From Bacteroidales bacterium (GTDB taxonomy: Bacteria; Bacteroidota; Bacteroidia; Bacteroidales; UBA932), in contig JAEFAI010000006.1 of NCBI GenBank assembly GCA_016291185.1, positions 28,247 to 92,246 on the forward strand: 64,000 nt of DNA, read 5' to 3'. The notes beneath the pieces are model-generated. The model had not been told where the DNA came from and searched no databases. It worked only from the letters and a program-made list of their open reading frames with translations. A program made the position numbers and the translations under genes. Positions 16,153 through 24,581 of the stretch are shown here, piece after piece (positions within the stretch are counted from its first letter, which is position 1; every line of letters begins with the position of its first letter).

Positions 16153-16160
16153 TATCTTTG
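16153..16160 (+). promoter_or_regulatory. -7 box (TATCTTTG) for nusB
   Basis: TATCTTTG ends 21 bases before the ATG at 16182, which supports that start over the upstream ATG at 16149. Confidence 0.65.
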
Positions 16161-16181
16161 CAGATAAATTTGTTTGAAAGT

Positions 16182-17102
16182 ATGCTCAACCGAAGAATTC
16201 TCCGTATCAAGGCCTTCAAGACCATCTACTGCTACGCGGAAAACCACGGTATGACTCTCAAGGAAGCAGAGTCCCTTCTGGACCTTTCATGTGAGTCCAC
16301 GCGGGACCTGTACCTGTTCCTGCTTGCCCTCGCGGGTCCGCTCACGGAAGAGGCCCGCGCCCGCATCGAAGCGGCCCGTGCCAAGTTCAATCCCACGGAG
16401 GAAGAGTTGCATCCCAATCTCAAGTTTGTTCATAACAAGATTGCGCCTCTGCTGGCGCAGGATCCCGATTTCAGCAAGCTCGTGTCCCGCAAGAAATTTG
16501 CCTGGGACCAGTACGACGTGCTGCTGCGCCGCCTCTATGAGCGCATTCGCGGCCGGAAGTATTTCCAGGAGTACCTGGAGAGCGGGGAGGATTCCCTGGA
16601 AGAGGATGCCCGCCTGTGGTGCAAGATCTACGAGCGCGAACTGGAGGACAGCGAAGAGCTGTCCGGGATTCTGGAAGACCTCTCCATCCACTGGAACGAC
16701 GACCTGGGCTATGCCCTGGGCTGGTGCATCCGCACGATGCGCGAACTGGGACAGGGCGAGGTGTGGCGCCTGCCGCCGCTCTACCAGAGCGAACTCCCCG
16801 GCGGGGAGGCCCTCGAGAGTGACAAGAAGTTCGTGGTGAACCTGTTGCGTACAGCGTATGCCCATTATGATGATTTCTGCGCGCAGATCGCGACGCTCAC
16901 GCCCGGATGGACGCGCGACCGCCTCTGCACGACCGACCTCTGCCTGATTGCCTGCGGCATGGCCGAGGCGAAGATGTCCCCGGCGGTCTCGCCGCGCATC
17001 ATCATCAACGAGTATGTCGAAATCTCGAAGTATTACAGCACGCCCGAGAGCAGCGCTTTCGTGAACGGCTTGCTGGATAAATTGATCAACCAACACGAAT
17101 AG
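16182..17102 (+). CDS. nusB: Transcription antitermination factor NusB (long form)
   Basis: A 306-residue cytosolic protein. The N-terminus MLNRRILRIKAFKTIYCY and the C-terminus (about 215-300: LRTAYAHYDDFCAQI, LCLIACGMAEAK, SPRIIINEYVEISKYYSTPESSAFVNGLLDKL) are the NusB fold, which binds boxA RNA with S10 to promote rRNA antitermination. Between them is an insertion that makes the protein about twice the E. coli length, as is usual in Bacteroidota. The start at 16182 is preferred because the promoter lies just upstream. It heads the run nusB-yajC-ybbR-coaE. Confidence 0.88.
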   Translation: MLNRRILRIKAFKTIYCYAENHGMTLKEAESLLDLSCESTRDLYLFLLALAGPLTEEARARIEAARAKFNPTEEELHPNLKFVHNKIAPLLAQDPDFSKLVSRKKFAWDQYDVLLRRLYERIRGRKYFQEYLESGEDSLEEDARLWCKIYERELEDSEELSGILEDLSIHWNDDLGYALGWCIRTMRELGQGEVWRLPPLYQSELPGGEALESDKKFVVNLLRTAYAHYDDFCAQIATLTPGWTRDRLCTTDLCLIACGMAEAKMSPAVSPRIIINEYVEISKYYSTPESSAFVNGLLDKLINQHE

Positions 17103-17105
17103 AAT

Positions 17106-17429
17106 ATGAAAATGATGCTTTTACAGGCAGCTCCCGCTGCCGGACAGGGTGGTGGCAGCTGGAGCTTCCTCCTGATGCTTGGCCTGATGTTCCTGGTGAT
17201 GTATTTCTTCATGATCCGTCCGCAGCGTCAGCAGCAGAAGAAACTCGAGGAGATGCGCAATGCGCTCAAGAAGGGCGACAAGGTCATCACTGCGGGTGGT
17301 ATCTACGGCACCATCGCCGACGTGGACGAGCGCACCGTGCTCGTGAAGGTGGACGGTGAGGTGAAGATCCGCGTGGACAAGAGCTCCATCAACAAGGACA
17401 CCACCGCCGACGCCCAGTCCGAGAAGTAA
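17106..17429 (+). CDS. yajC: Preprotein translocase accessory subunit YajC
   Basis: A 107-residue membrane protein of the SecDF-YajC complex. It has one membrane helix (WSFLLMLGLMFLVMYFFMI) followed by the family signature RPQRQQQKKLEEMRNALKKGDKVITAGGIYG and a small beta domain. It starts 3 bases after nusB stops. Length is typical. Confidence 0.93.
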   Translation: MKMMLLQAAPAAGQGGGSWSFLLMLGLMFLVMYFFMIRPQRQQQKKLEEMRNALKKGDKVITAGGIYGTIADVDERTVLVKVDGEVKIRVDKSSINKDTTADAQSEK

Positions 17430-17435
17430 TTTCGC

Positions 17436-18365
17436 GTGAAAGTCTGGGTCCAGTTCCTGCTCTGCGTGCTGTTCTCGGCCAGTATCTGGCTCGTTCTCAA
17501 TCTGTCGCAGGATTATGTGGCGATCGTGAGCGTGCCGGTGACCGCCCGGAGCAACATAGAGGGGCGTGGCGCCTTGTCGCAGTCGGAAGCCACCGTGACC
17601 GCCCAGGTCTCGGCCTCCGGCTACCGGCATGTGGTCATGGGCCGGCGGCACAAGCGCACCGGACAGGTGAACTTTGCCGCTTCGGATTTCCGGCATGTGG
17701 GCGGGGACCGATACGCGATTTCCAATACGGCCCTCTATCGCTACGCCTCCCAGCTTTTCGGGGAAGGCGTGACGGTGGAAAGCTTCATCTCCGAGGATCC
17801 CGTATTCTCCTTCCCGGAGGAGACCTATAAGAAGGTGCCCGTCCGGGCCGTCCTGGATGTCGATTATGCGCCGCAGTATATGGCGCTGAAGCCGATCCAG
17901 GTACAGCCGGACTCCGTGCTGGTGTATGGGGAACCGTCGCGTCTGGAGAACGTGTCCGCCGTGGCGACGAAGCCGCTCGACCTTCACGATGTGCGCAGCA
18001 GCGTGCATGGCAAGCTGCGGCTGGAGACTCCCTCCGGCGTGCGCCTCTCGCACGAGGAGTGCGTCTATTCGCTGGACGTGACGCGCTTCGTGGAATTGCG
18101 CTCCGAGGTGCGCCTCGAGACGCGCAATGTCCCGAGCTGGGTGGACCTGGCCGTCCTGCCGTCCACGGCGACGGTCGTGTTCCGCTGCATCTTCCCGACG
18201 GCCACAGACCCGTCCGCGCGGGCGAAGTTCTACATCGACTACAAGGACTTCACCGGCTCGCTGAGCGGCCGCTGCATGGCGCATTGCGAGGGGCTTCCGA
18301 CGAATGTGATCAATTATACGATCACACCGGAAGTGTTTGACTGTCTGGTAAAAACGGCAGAGTAG
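17436..18365 (+). CDS. YbbR-like membrane-anchored protein
   Basis: A 309-residue protein with an N-terminal membrane helix (VQFLLCVLFSASIWLVLNL) and an extracytoplasmic beta-rich region holding YbbR-type repeats (KKVPVRAVLDVDYAPQYMA, PIQVQPDSVLVYGEPSRLENV). YbbR/CdaR proteins regulate diadenylate cyclase in Firmicutes; whether that applies here is unknown. The start is a GTG at 17436, 6 bases after yajC. The position between yajC and coaE is conserved in Bacteroidota. Confidence 0.8.
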   Translation: MKVWVQFLLCVLFSASIWLVLNLSQDYVAIVSVPVTARSNIEGRGALSQSEATVTAQVSASGYRHVVMGRRHKRTGQVNFAASDFRHVGGDRYAISNTALYRYASQLFGEGVTVESFISEDPVFSFPEETYKKVPVRAVLDVDYAPQYMALKPIQVQPDSVLVYGEPSRLENVSAVATKPLDLHDVRSSVHGKLRLETPSGVRLSHEECVYSLDVTRFVELRSEVRLETRNVPSWVDLAVLPSTATVVFRCIFPTATDPSARAKFYIDYKDFTGSLSGRCMAHCEGLPTNVINYTITPEVFDCLVKTAE

Positions 18366-18367
18366 GG

Positions 18368-18889
18368 ATGCGCACGATTCTGGTCACGGGTCCGATTGGG
18401 AGCGGCAAGAGTGAGGTCTGTAGGTACCTCGCTTCGCTGGATTTTCCGGTCTATGAGTGCGACGCGCGCACGAAGATGCTCTACTCGCTCGTCCCGGGCC
18501 TGAAGTGCAGCATCGAGGAGCGGCTGGGGCTGCCGTGGTCGGAGATCGGCCGCGTCTTTTCCGAGCCGGACAAGCTCCGGACGCTGGAGGAGATGGTCTA
18601 TCCGCACGTGCTGGAGGACCTGAAGGCCTGGAAGGCCGCCCAGAAATCGCCGCTGCTCTTTGTCGAGTCGGCCATCGCCCTGGACAAACCGCAGTTCGAC
18701 GGCCTCTACGACAAGGTTCTGCTGGTCACGGCGCCATACGAGCTTCGCGTGCAGCGCAACCCCAAAGCGGCGGAGCGCGATGCTCTGCAGACGTTCGATC
18801 CTGCGCGGATCGACTGGACCCTGGAGAATGAAGGAACAAAAGAAGAATTGAACATTAAAATAAGACAACTGATATGCAAACTGATTTAG
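18368..18889 (+). CDS. coaE: Dephospho-CoA kinase
   Basis: A 173-residue cytosolic kinase for the last step of coenzyme A synthesis. It has the P-loop TGPIGSGKSEVCRYL, then YECDA matching the acidic DAD-type motif, and the later LFVESAIAL and VTAPYELRVQR. It is about 20-30 residues shorter than E. coli CoaE and divergent in the C-terminal half. It starts 2 bases after the YbbR-like gene and overlaps the next gene by 16 bases. Confidence 0.85.
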   Translation: MRTILVTGPIGSGKSEVCRYLASLDFPVYECDARTKMLYSLVPGLKCSIEERLGLPWSEIGRVFSEPDKLRTLEEMVYPHVLEDLKAWKAAQKSPLLFVESAIALDKPQFDGLYDKVLLVTAPYELRVQRNPKAAERDALQTFDPARIDWTLENEGTKEELNIKIRQLICKLI

Positions 18890-19293
18890 CACGGATCCTT
18901 TCCGTGTCCGGCCAGCATGGCCTTTACCAATACGTGGCGCAGGCCCGTGGCGGCGCGATCGCCGAGAGTCTCGAAACCAAGCAGCGCAAGGTGTTCTCCA
19001 CCTCCAGCCGCATTTCCACCCTGGCGGACATCGCCATCTACACCAGCGACGGCGAGATGAAGCTGGACCAGGTGTTCCTGGCCTTGAAGGCTGCGCTCGG
19101 CGATGCCGAGGCCCCGTCCTCCAAGGCGCCCGAGAAGGAGCTCGTCGCCCTCTTCCAGAAGGCGATTCCGAACTACGACGGCGACCGTTTCTATGTCTCC
19201 CACATGCGTAAGGTGATCGACTGGTACGACCAGATCGTCAAGTACGCATCCCTGGACTTTGTCAAAGAAGAGGATGCAGCCCAGGAGGCTTAA
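18874..19293 (+). CDS. DUF5606 family protein
   Basis: A 139-residue cytosolic protein. The N-terminal half (LARILSVSGQHGLYQYVAQA, SLETKQRKVFSTSSRISTL) is the DUF5606 pattern of Bacteroidota: a small beta domain followed by a helical tail. The function is unknown. It overlaps coaE at its start, and the rimO start codon lies within its last codons, so it is part of one long operon. Confidence 0.75.
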   Translation: MQTDLARILSVSGQHGLYQYVAQARGGAIAESLETKQRKVFSTSSRISTLADIAIYTSDGEMKLDQVFLALKAALGDAEAPSSKAPEKELVALFQKAIPNYDGDRFYVSHMRKVIDWYDQIVKYASLDFVKEEDAAQEA

Positions 19294-20572
19294 AATCATT
19301 ACCCTCGGCTGTTCGAAGAACACCGTCGATACCGAGCATCTGCTGGCCCAATTGCCTGCGGATGCTTTTACCATTGTCGAAGGCGAGCAGCCTTGCGATG
19401 TGTTGATGCTGAACACCTGCGGCTTCATCGGAGATGCCAAGGAGGAGTCTGTGAACGCCATCCTGGCGGCTGTGGAAGCCAAGAAGCGGGGCGAGGCAGG
19501 GGAGCTGGTCGTGTTCGGCTGCCTGTCGCAGCGCTATCCCGCCGAGCTGCGCGCCGAGATTCCCGAGGTGGACGCCTGGTACGGCGCACGCGACCTCGCG
19601 CCCGTGCTTCGGGACCTGGGTGTGAAGCCCGGTCCGCTGACCGCACGCCGCATTTCCCGCCCGCAGGGCTATGCTTATTTGAAGATTTCCGAGGGCTGCG
19701 ACCGTCGCTGCTCCTATTGCGCCATTCCTTTCATCCGCGGCGCGCACCGTTCCGTGCCGATGGAGGATCTGGTCGCGGAAGCGACTTCGCTCGCCGCAAA
19801 TGGCGTGAAGGAGCTGATCCTGATTGCGCAGGATACGACCTACTACGGGCTGGACCTGTATGGCCGCCGCGCGCTGGGCGAGCTGCTGGAGCGCCTGTCG
19901 GCGATCCCCGGGATCGTGTGGATCCGCATCCATTATTCCTATCCGGCCGATTTCCCGGAGGATGTGCTCGTCGCGATGGCGCGCAATCCCAAGGTCTGCC
20001 GCTACCTGGATATTCCCCTGCAGCACATTGCAGACGGGATGCTGGAGCGGATGCACCGCCATGTGGACGGCGCGTGGACGCGCTCGCTGATCGCCCGCCT
20101 GCGGGCGGAAGTGCCCGGCGTCGCGCTGCGCACGACCATGATCGTGGGGCATCCGGGCGAGACGGAGGCGGAGTTCGAAGAGCTGCTGGACTTTGTGCGG
20201 CAGGCGCGTTTCGAGCGCCTGGGCGCGTTCACCTATTCTGAGGAAGAGGGAACCTGGGGCGCGGAGCACTTGCGTGACGACGTTCCGGCGGAGGTTAAGC
20301 AGGAGCGTCTGGACCGCCTGATGGAGCTCCAGCGTGAGATCTCGCTGGAATGCAACCAGGCTCGCGTCGGGACGGAGTGCCTTGTCATGGTTGACAGCTT
20401 CCTGTCTAACGGCGCTTCGTCATTCGCCGTCTGCCGCAGTGAGTTCGAGAGCCCCGAAGTCGATGGCGAGATTCTGCTGCGCAATCCCGCGTCTGACCTG
20501 AAGGTCGGCGACATGCTTCGCGTTCGTATCGTCGCCGCGGAGGACTACGACCTCATCGCCGAAGCGATATAA
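19274..20572 (+). CDS. rimO: Ribosomal protein S12 methylthiotransferase RimO
   Basis: A 432-residue radical SAM enzyme that adds a methylthio group to an aspartate of ribosomal protein S12. The N-terminal UPF0004 domain has LGCSKN, LNTCGFIGDAKEES and FGCLSQRY (three cluster Cys). The radical SAM core has CDRRCSYCAIP, followed by a TRAM domain at the end. The start at ATG 19274 (MQPRRLKIITLGCSKN) is preferred over a TTG at 19259. It overlaps the upstream DUF5606 gene by 20 bases. Length is normal. Confidence 0.93.
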   Translation: MQPRRLKIITLGCSKNTVDTEHLLAQLPADAFTIVEGEQPCDVLMLNTCGFIGDAKEESVNAILAAVEAKKRGEAGELVVFGCLSQRYPAELRAEIPEVDAWYGARDLAPVLRDLGVKPGPLTARRISRPQGYAYLKISEGCDRRCSYCAIPFIRGAHRSVPMEDLVAEATSLAANGVKELILIAQDTTYYGLDLYGRRALGELLERLSAIPGIVWIRIHYSYPADFPEDVLVAMARNPKVCRYLDIPLQHIADGMLERMHRHVDGAWTRSLIARLRAEVPGVALRTTMIVGHPGETEAEFEELLDFVRQARFERLGAFTYSEEEGTWGAEHLRDDVPAEVKQERLDRLMELQREISLECNQARVGTECLVMVDSFLSNGASSFAVCRSEFESPEVDGEILLRNPASDLKVGDMLRVRIVAAEDYDLIAEAI

Positions 20573-20579
20573 CCCCCTG

Positions 20580-20647
20580 CTTGCCCTCCCTCGCGGGCGG
20601 CAAGCTACTAAAAATTGACCCCCGGCTGCTTGAAGCAGTCGGGGGTC
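20580..20647. terminator. Two hairpins between rimO and the carboxylesterase gene
   Basis: CTTGCC..GGCAAG (20580-20604) follows the rimO stop. A stronger hairpin GACCCCCGGCTGCT-TGA-AGCAGTCGGGGGTC (20617-20647) is followed on the minus strand by AATTTTTAG, making it the likely terminator of the minus-strand carboxylesterase gene. Confidence 0.7.
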
Positions 20648-20673
20648 TGGTTGCAATATGGATAGGTATTTAC

Positions 20674-22146
20674 CTACGGAACGATGGGCTCACCGACCTC
20701 GGAATTCTCCTTGTCCTGAGCATCCAGCTTGAAGAGCATGAACTGGCTGTTGTCCTTGGTGTAAGGCTCCCAGCCGAGGCCCGGATCGCTGTTCTTGGCG
20801 AAGTTGGTCCAGGCGGTCAGCATCTTCTCGGAGAGATCCCAGTCGCCCTGGGTCCAGGGACGCCAGCAGTGCTCGAGGGACTTGAAGACGAACCACAGGT
20901 CGGAGGAGTGGAACGCACCCTTCAGGCGGGAGGTGACCTCCGGATGGGAACCGTCGTCAGGCAGCGGGCGAGCGAACTCGTAAGCCCAGGCCTTGGCGCC
21001 CTTCTCCTCACGGTTGAGGCAGAAAGCGGCGATGCCGCCGGACATGTTGCCCATATCGTTGAGCGTGTAGCCGATCATGTAAGGGACATCGGCGAGCGAG
21101 CCATCCTTGGCGGCCTCGTCAAAGCTCTCCTTGCTGACATAACCGTCCACCATCGGCATACCGGTGAGGGAGCCGAACTTGCCGCTGGCGCCATTGTAGA
21201 TGGTGCTGAGGGCATAGAGGGTCTCGGTGGAAGCGGCACGCATCTTCTTGAGGTCGGTCAGACCGGCCCAGTCGAGGATTTCCTTGCAAGCCTGCTCGGC
21301 CTCCTTGATGTTGGTCGGGCGGAACATGCGCATCATACCGGCAGGCATGGCGGGACGGGCGGCAGGAGCGGCTGCGGGAGCCGGCTGCGGAACCGTGATA
21401 CCACCACCGGACATGATCACGGCCTTGTGGAAGAGGCCACGGGCAAGCGGGGACTCGCAGATGGTCTTCACGCTGCCGGCGCCGGCGCTCTGGCCGAAGA
21501 TCATGACGTTGTCAGGATCGCCGCCGAACTGGGCGATATTCTTCTTGATCCACTTCAGGGCCTCGATCTGGTCGAGGATACCGTAGTTGCCGGACACACC
21601 GTGCGGGCTCTCGGCGGAGAGCTCAGGGTGGGTCAGGAAGCCGAACACACCGAGGCGGTAGTTGATGGACACGAGGACGACGTCCTTCTCGCCCCAGGCC
21701 TTGGCGTCGAACTCAGGCTCGGAGCCCCAGCCTTCGCGGTAACCGCCACCATGGATCCACAGCGCCACAGGAAGCTTCTGCTCGGGCTGGCCGGAAGCCT
21801 TGGTCCAGACGTTCAGGTAGAGGCAGTCCTCGCTGTACGGAGCTTCGTCGCCATAGCCCCACTCGGTGAAGTAACCACCGGGATACTGGATGGCCTGGTA
21901 GCTCGGATGACCGAACTTGTCGCAAAGCTTCACACCCTCCCAGGGAACGACCGGCTGGGGTTCTTTCCAGCGGTTTTCACCGATAGGCGGAGCGGCATAA
22001 GGAATGCCCCGGTAGACGATAACACCGGGAATCTCCGTGGTAACACCTTTCACCTGGCCTCCCTCGATGGTGAGGACCGGCGTGTCAACAGCCTTGCTGC
22101 ACCCGAACAGGGCGAGCACGGACAACAAAAGAAGTGCTTTTTTCAT
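20674..22146 (-). CDS. Type B carboxylesterase lipoprotein
   Basis: A 490-residue exported alpha/beta-hydrolase. The signal peptide MKKALLLLSVLALFGC ends at a lipobox Cys (C16). The type B signature is present: the oxyanion segment HGGGYREGW, EDCLYLNVW, and the nucleophile in FGQSAGAGSV. The catalytic His is probably in KGAFHSSDLWF. The length of 490 is complete for bacterial type B esterases. Substrates of lipoprotein members beside polysaccharide genes often include acylated sugars, but here no partner is adjacent. A terminator follows at 20617-20647. Confidence 0.85.
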   Translation of the reverse strand: MKKALLLLSVLALFGCSKAVDTPVLTIEGGQVKGVTTEIPGVIVYRGIPYAAPPIGENRWKEPQPVVPWEGVKLCDKFGHPSYQAIQYPGGYFTEWGYGDEAPYSEDCLYLNVWTKASGQPEQKLPVALWIHGGGYREGWGSEPEFDAKAWGEKDVVLVSINYRLGVFGFLTHPELSAESPHGVSGNYGILDQIEALKWIKKNIAQFGGDPDNVMIFGQSAGAGSVKTICESPLARGLFHKAVIMSGGGITVPQPAPAAAPAARPAMPAGMMRMFRPTNIKEAEQACKEILDWAGLTDLKKMRAASTETLYALSTIYNGASGKFGSLTGMPMVDGYVSKESFDEAAKDGSLADVPYMIGYTLNDMGNMSGGIAAFCLNREEKGAKAWAYEFARPLPDDGSHPEVTSRLKGAFHSSDLWFVFKSLEHCWRPWTQGDWDLSEKMLTAWTNFAKNSDPGLGWEPYTKDNSQFMLFKLDAQDKENSEVGEPIVP

Positions 22147-22188
22147 ATTGATTTGAAAAATTGGTTAGTGTTTTCGCACAAAGTCTCA

Positions 22189-22196
22189 CAAAGTTA
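22189..22196 (-). promoter_or_regulatory. -7 box (TAACTTTG on the minus strand) for the carboxylesterase gene
   Basis: CAAAGTTA on the plus strand reads TAACTTTG on the minus strand, about 42 bases before the ATG at 22146. Confidence 0.55.
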
Positions 22197-22290
22197 CTTT
22201 TTGCCGGGCAGGAATCCTAACAATGATAGATCAAAAGCATATAAAAATGCGTATCTTGAGCTGTTGTTTTGGCATTTACCAAGATTTGCG

Positions 22291-22298
22291 TAACTTTG
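22291..22298 (+). promoter_or_regulatory. -7 box (TAACTTTG) for the acyltransferase pair
   Basis: TAACTTTG ends 7 bases before the ATG at 22306, so the mRNA is probably leaderless or nearly so. Confidence 0.6.
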
Positions 22299-22305
22299 TC
22301 ATGCT

Positions 22306-23124
22306 ATGGTTAGCAGTGAACGTGTACAAGACCGCCTGATCGACCTGGACAAGGTCGTGGCCACCAAATTCAAGGGGAAGAAGCTCCCCCGTTTCGTCGT
22401 CAATTTCTTCAAGCGCTTCATTCACCAGGACTGGCTGAACGAAGTTCTTTCGCGCGGCTATGACGGCGCGGAATTCTGCGAAGATACGCTCAAGTACATG
22501 GATATAAAGATTGAAGTCGAAGGCCTGGAGAACGTCCCGAAGGACGGCACGCTCTACACCTTCGCCTCCAACCACCCGCTCGGGGCAGCCGACGGTCTGG
22601 CCTTGTGCGCGCTGATCTCGCGCGAGTTTGGCAAAGTTTGCATGCCGGTCAACGATTTCCTGATGTTCCTCAAGCCCCTGGCACCGCTCTGTGTGCCCAT
22701 CAACAAGACGGGCAACCAGGTTCGGAACCTGCCGCAGCTGATGGACGATGCCTTCCGTTCGGACGACCAGATCATGATCTTCCCGGCAGGCGTATGCTCG
22801 CGCCGTATCCAGGGTAAGATTCAGGATTTCCCCTGGACCAAGACCTTCATTACCAAGAGCGTGGAAACCGGCCGTCCGGTGGTGCCGGTCCACTTCATTG
22901 GCCGTAATCCGGCGCGTTTCTACCGCGCCGACTGGCTCTTCCGCAAAGTACTGAAGACCAAGTTCAACATCCCGATGCTCTTCCTGCCGGATGCGCTGTA
23001 TCACTCGCAGCACAAAACCTTCAAGATTATTCTCGGCAAGCCGATTCCGGCCGCTACCTTCGACAAGACCCGCAAGCCCGTTGAGTGGGCGGCCTGGGTA
23101 CGCGAAAAAGTATATCAACTCTGA
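22306..23124 (+). CDS. glsA: PlsC-like acyltransferase, probable glycine-lipid O-acyltransferase
   Basis: A 272-residue membrane-associated acyltransferase. The PlsC-type motif is visible as FASNHPLGAADGLAL (His and Asp), with a later IFPAGVCSRR substrate motif and VVPVHFIGRNPARF. It lies 6 bases before a GNAT/OlsB-like N-acyltransferase. In Bacteroides the same pair (GlsA, GlsB) makes glycine lipids: GlsB acylates glycine and GlsA adds the second acyl group. Assignment rests on family plus pairing. Ornithine-lipid or phosphatidic acid synthesis is the alternative. Confidence 0.78.
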   Translation: MVSSERVQDRLIDLDKVVATKFKGKKLPRFVVNFFKRFIHQDWLNEVLSRGYDGAEFCEDTLKYMDIKIEVEGLENVPKDGTLYTFASNHPLGAADGLALCALISREFGKVCMPVNDFLMFLKPLAPLCVPINKTGNQVRNLPQLMDDAFRSDDQIMIFPAGVCSRRIQGKIQDFPWTKTFITKSVETGRPVVPVHFIGRNPARFYRADWLFRKVLKTKFNIPMLFLPDALYHSQHKTFKIILGKPIPAATFDKTRKPVEWAAWVREKVYQL

Positions 23125-23130
23125 CGAGTC

Positions 23131-24210
23131 ATGGAAAAAATCATCGATCCGGTGAGCGTGGACCTGCTGAAGGCCGAGCTCACTCCCGACAAGAAACTGT
23201 GCGATACCAACAAATCCGACAACGAGATTTACGTTGTCGATTGCCATAATGCCCCCAATGTCCTGCAGGAGATCGGACGCCTGCGCGAAATCGCTTTCCG
23301 CGACAGCGGCGGCGGCACGGGCGCGTCGGTGGACCTGGACGATTTCGATTTCAAGGACGACCGGCTCTACAAGCAGATCGTCATCTGGGATCCCGAGGCT
23401 TCGGCCATCCTGGGCGGCTACCGTTACATCCTGGGCAAGGACGTGAACCTGGACGAGCAGGGCCAGCCCATCCTGGCATCCTCGCACCTGTTCCATTTCT
23501 CGGAAGAGTTCATCCAAGACTATCTCCCGCACACCATCGAGCTCGGCCGCTCCTTCGTGGCGCCGGAATACCAGAGCTCCAAGGCCGGCGCAAAGGCCAT
23601 CTTCGCCCTGGACAACCTTTGGGACGGCCTCGCCGCCGTCATGCTCCAGCACGCCGACATGATGTACTATTTCGGAAAGATGACCGTCTATCCGGACTAC
23701 GACAAAGCGGCGCTCGACCTGATCCAGCACTTCCTGTGGAAACATTTTGGGGATCCTGACAAGCTGGTCCGCCCGAAGCAGGCCTACGAGGTCGCCACAA
23801 ACGGCCGCCTGCTGGACCTGATCCTCAAGGACGAGGACTACAAACTGGATTACCGCAATCTCAAGGACGCCATCCGGCGCCTTGGAACGGGCATCCCGCC
23901 GCTGGTCAACTCTTATATGAACGCATCGCCGAAGATGAAGATGTTCGGCGGCAGCATCAACGACGAATTCTTCGATGCCATCGAGATTGGCATCCTGATC
24001 GGCTTTGACGAGATGTATGCCGACAAGCGCGACCGTCACAAGGAGCCGTATTTCAAGCATTTAGCCGAGACGTTGCTGCGTCGTGGCGCCATCCGCGCGG
24101 AGCTGTCGGATCTGAAAGACATGCTGCTCAGCAAGAACGAACGGCAACGCATGCGCCGCTTCAATGCTTTCCTGCGGAAGAAAAAGAAAATAGAAAAGGT
24201 GGAGCCGTAA
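23131..24210 (+). CDS. glsB: OlsB-like N-acyltransferase, probable glycine N-acyltransferase
   Basis: A 359-residue protein with a GNAT-like fold. The core shows LREIAFRDSGGGTG, a conserved DDFDFKDDRLYKQIVIWDPE strand pair, ILGGYRYILGKD, and ELGRSFVAPEYQSSKAGAKAIFALDNLWDG, all typical of the OlsB/hemolysin-type acyl-ACP-dependent N-acyltransferases. It follows the PlsC-like gene by 6 bases. Together they should make a diacylated amino-acid lipid, in Bacteroidales usually glycine lipid. The 3' end (last 20 or so bases) overlaps the 3' end of rnpB on the other strand. Confidence 0.78.
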   Translation: MEKIIDPVSVDLLKAELTPDKKLCDTNKSDNEIYVVDCHNAPNVLQEIGRLREIAFRDSGGGTGASVDLDDFDFKDDRLYKQIVIWDPEASAILGGYRYILGKDVNLDEQGQPILASSHLFHFSEEFIQDYLPHTIELGRSFVAPEYQSSKAGAKAIFALDNLWDGLAAVMLQHADMMYYFGKMTVYPDYDKAALDLIQHFLWKHFGDPDKLVRPKQAYEVATNGRLLDLILKDEDYKLDYRNLKDAIRRLGTGIPPLVNSYMNASPKMKMFGGSINDEFFDAIEIGILIGFDEMYADKRDRHKEPYFKHLAETLLRRGAIRAELSDLKDMLLSKNERQRMRRFNAFLRKKKKIEKVEP

Positions 24211-24512
24211 GCCGGTTTCTGTTCACGTTTTTTCTGCCATTTATCTTCGCAACCTACCCCCTGGCATCGGACGGGCCGTCCTCGTCTGCCAGTATATTTG
24301 GTCTTGCAGGTCCCGGTGTCGTACCCGCTCGACATCGCTGCCGTGCGTCGTGGGCTCTTGCCCCGCGTTTTCACCCTTACCTTTCGGCGGTTATTTTCTG
24401 TTACGACGGGCGTAAGGTTACCCCTACCTGCGCTTTCCGCAGCGGGATGCCCTGTCCTGTCCGGACTTTCCTCCCTTACGGGCGGCAGATCGCCCCACCT
24501 TTATTTCAATTG
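24190..24512 (-). ncRNA. rnpB: RNase P RNA, class A
   Basis: On the minus strand the segment carries the universal RNase P core words: GAGGAAAGTCCGGAC near the 5' end, ACAGAAACCGGCTTACGGC near the 3' end, and GGTAAGGGTGAAAA in between. These fix identity and strand. A -7 box (TATCTTTG) lies a few bases upstream. The 3' end runs to about GGCTCCACCTTTTC, which overlaps the last codons of the plus-strand acyltransferase gene. Length of about 320 bases is normal. The ends are estimated. The RNA removes the 5' leader from tRNA precursors with protein RnpA. Confidence 0.93.
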
Positions 24513-24518
24513 ACGGCG

Positions 24519-24526
24519 CAAAGATA
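24519..24526 (-). promoter_or_regulatory. rnpB promoter -7 box
   Basis: CAAAGATA on the plus strand reads TATCTTTG on the minus strand. It lies between the GH3-operon terminator and the RNase P RNA, so rnpB is expressed independently of the operon upstream. Confidence 0.75.
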
Positions 24527-24531
24527 ATAAA

Positions 24532-24557
24532 AATTCCGGGCTGTGCAGCCCGGAATT
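24532..24557 (-). terminator. Terminator of the xylan operon
   Basis: AATTCCGGGCTG and CAGCCCGGAATT form a perfect 12-bp stem with a 2-base loop. Reading on the minus strand it is followed by TTTATTATC. It is 25 bases after the GH3 stop and immediately before the rnpB promoter. Confidence 0.85.
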
Positions 24558-24581
24558 CTTATTATCAGGATGATATGATAC

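Noticed and set aside
20581..22293. Plus-strand open frame opposite the carboxylesterase gene
   Set aside because: It starts inside a terminator hairpin and has the biased composition of a shadow frame.
24532..24557. Palindrome AATTCCGGGCTG..CAGCCCGGAATT as a further REP-like copy
   Set aside because: It resembles the palindrome at 2775-2795 in part, but the longer stem, 2-base loop, T-run and position fit an ordinary terminator.
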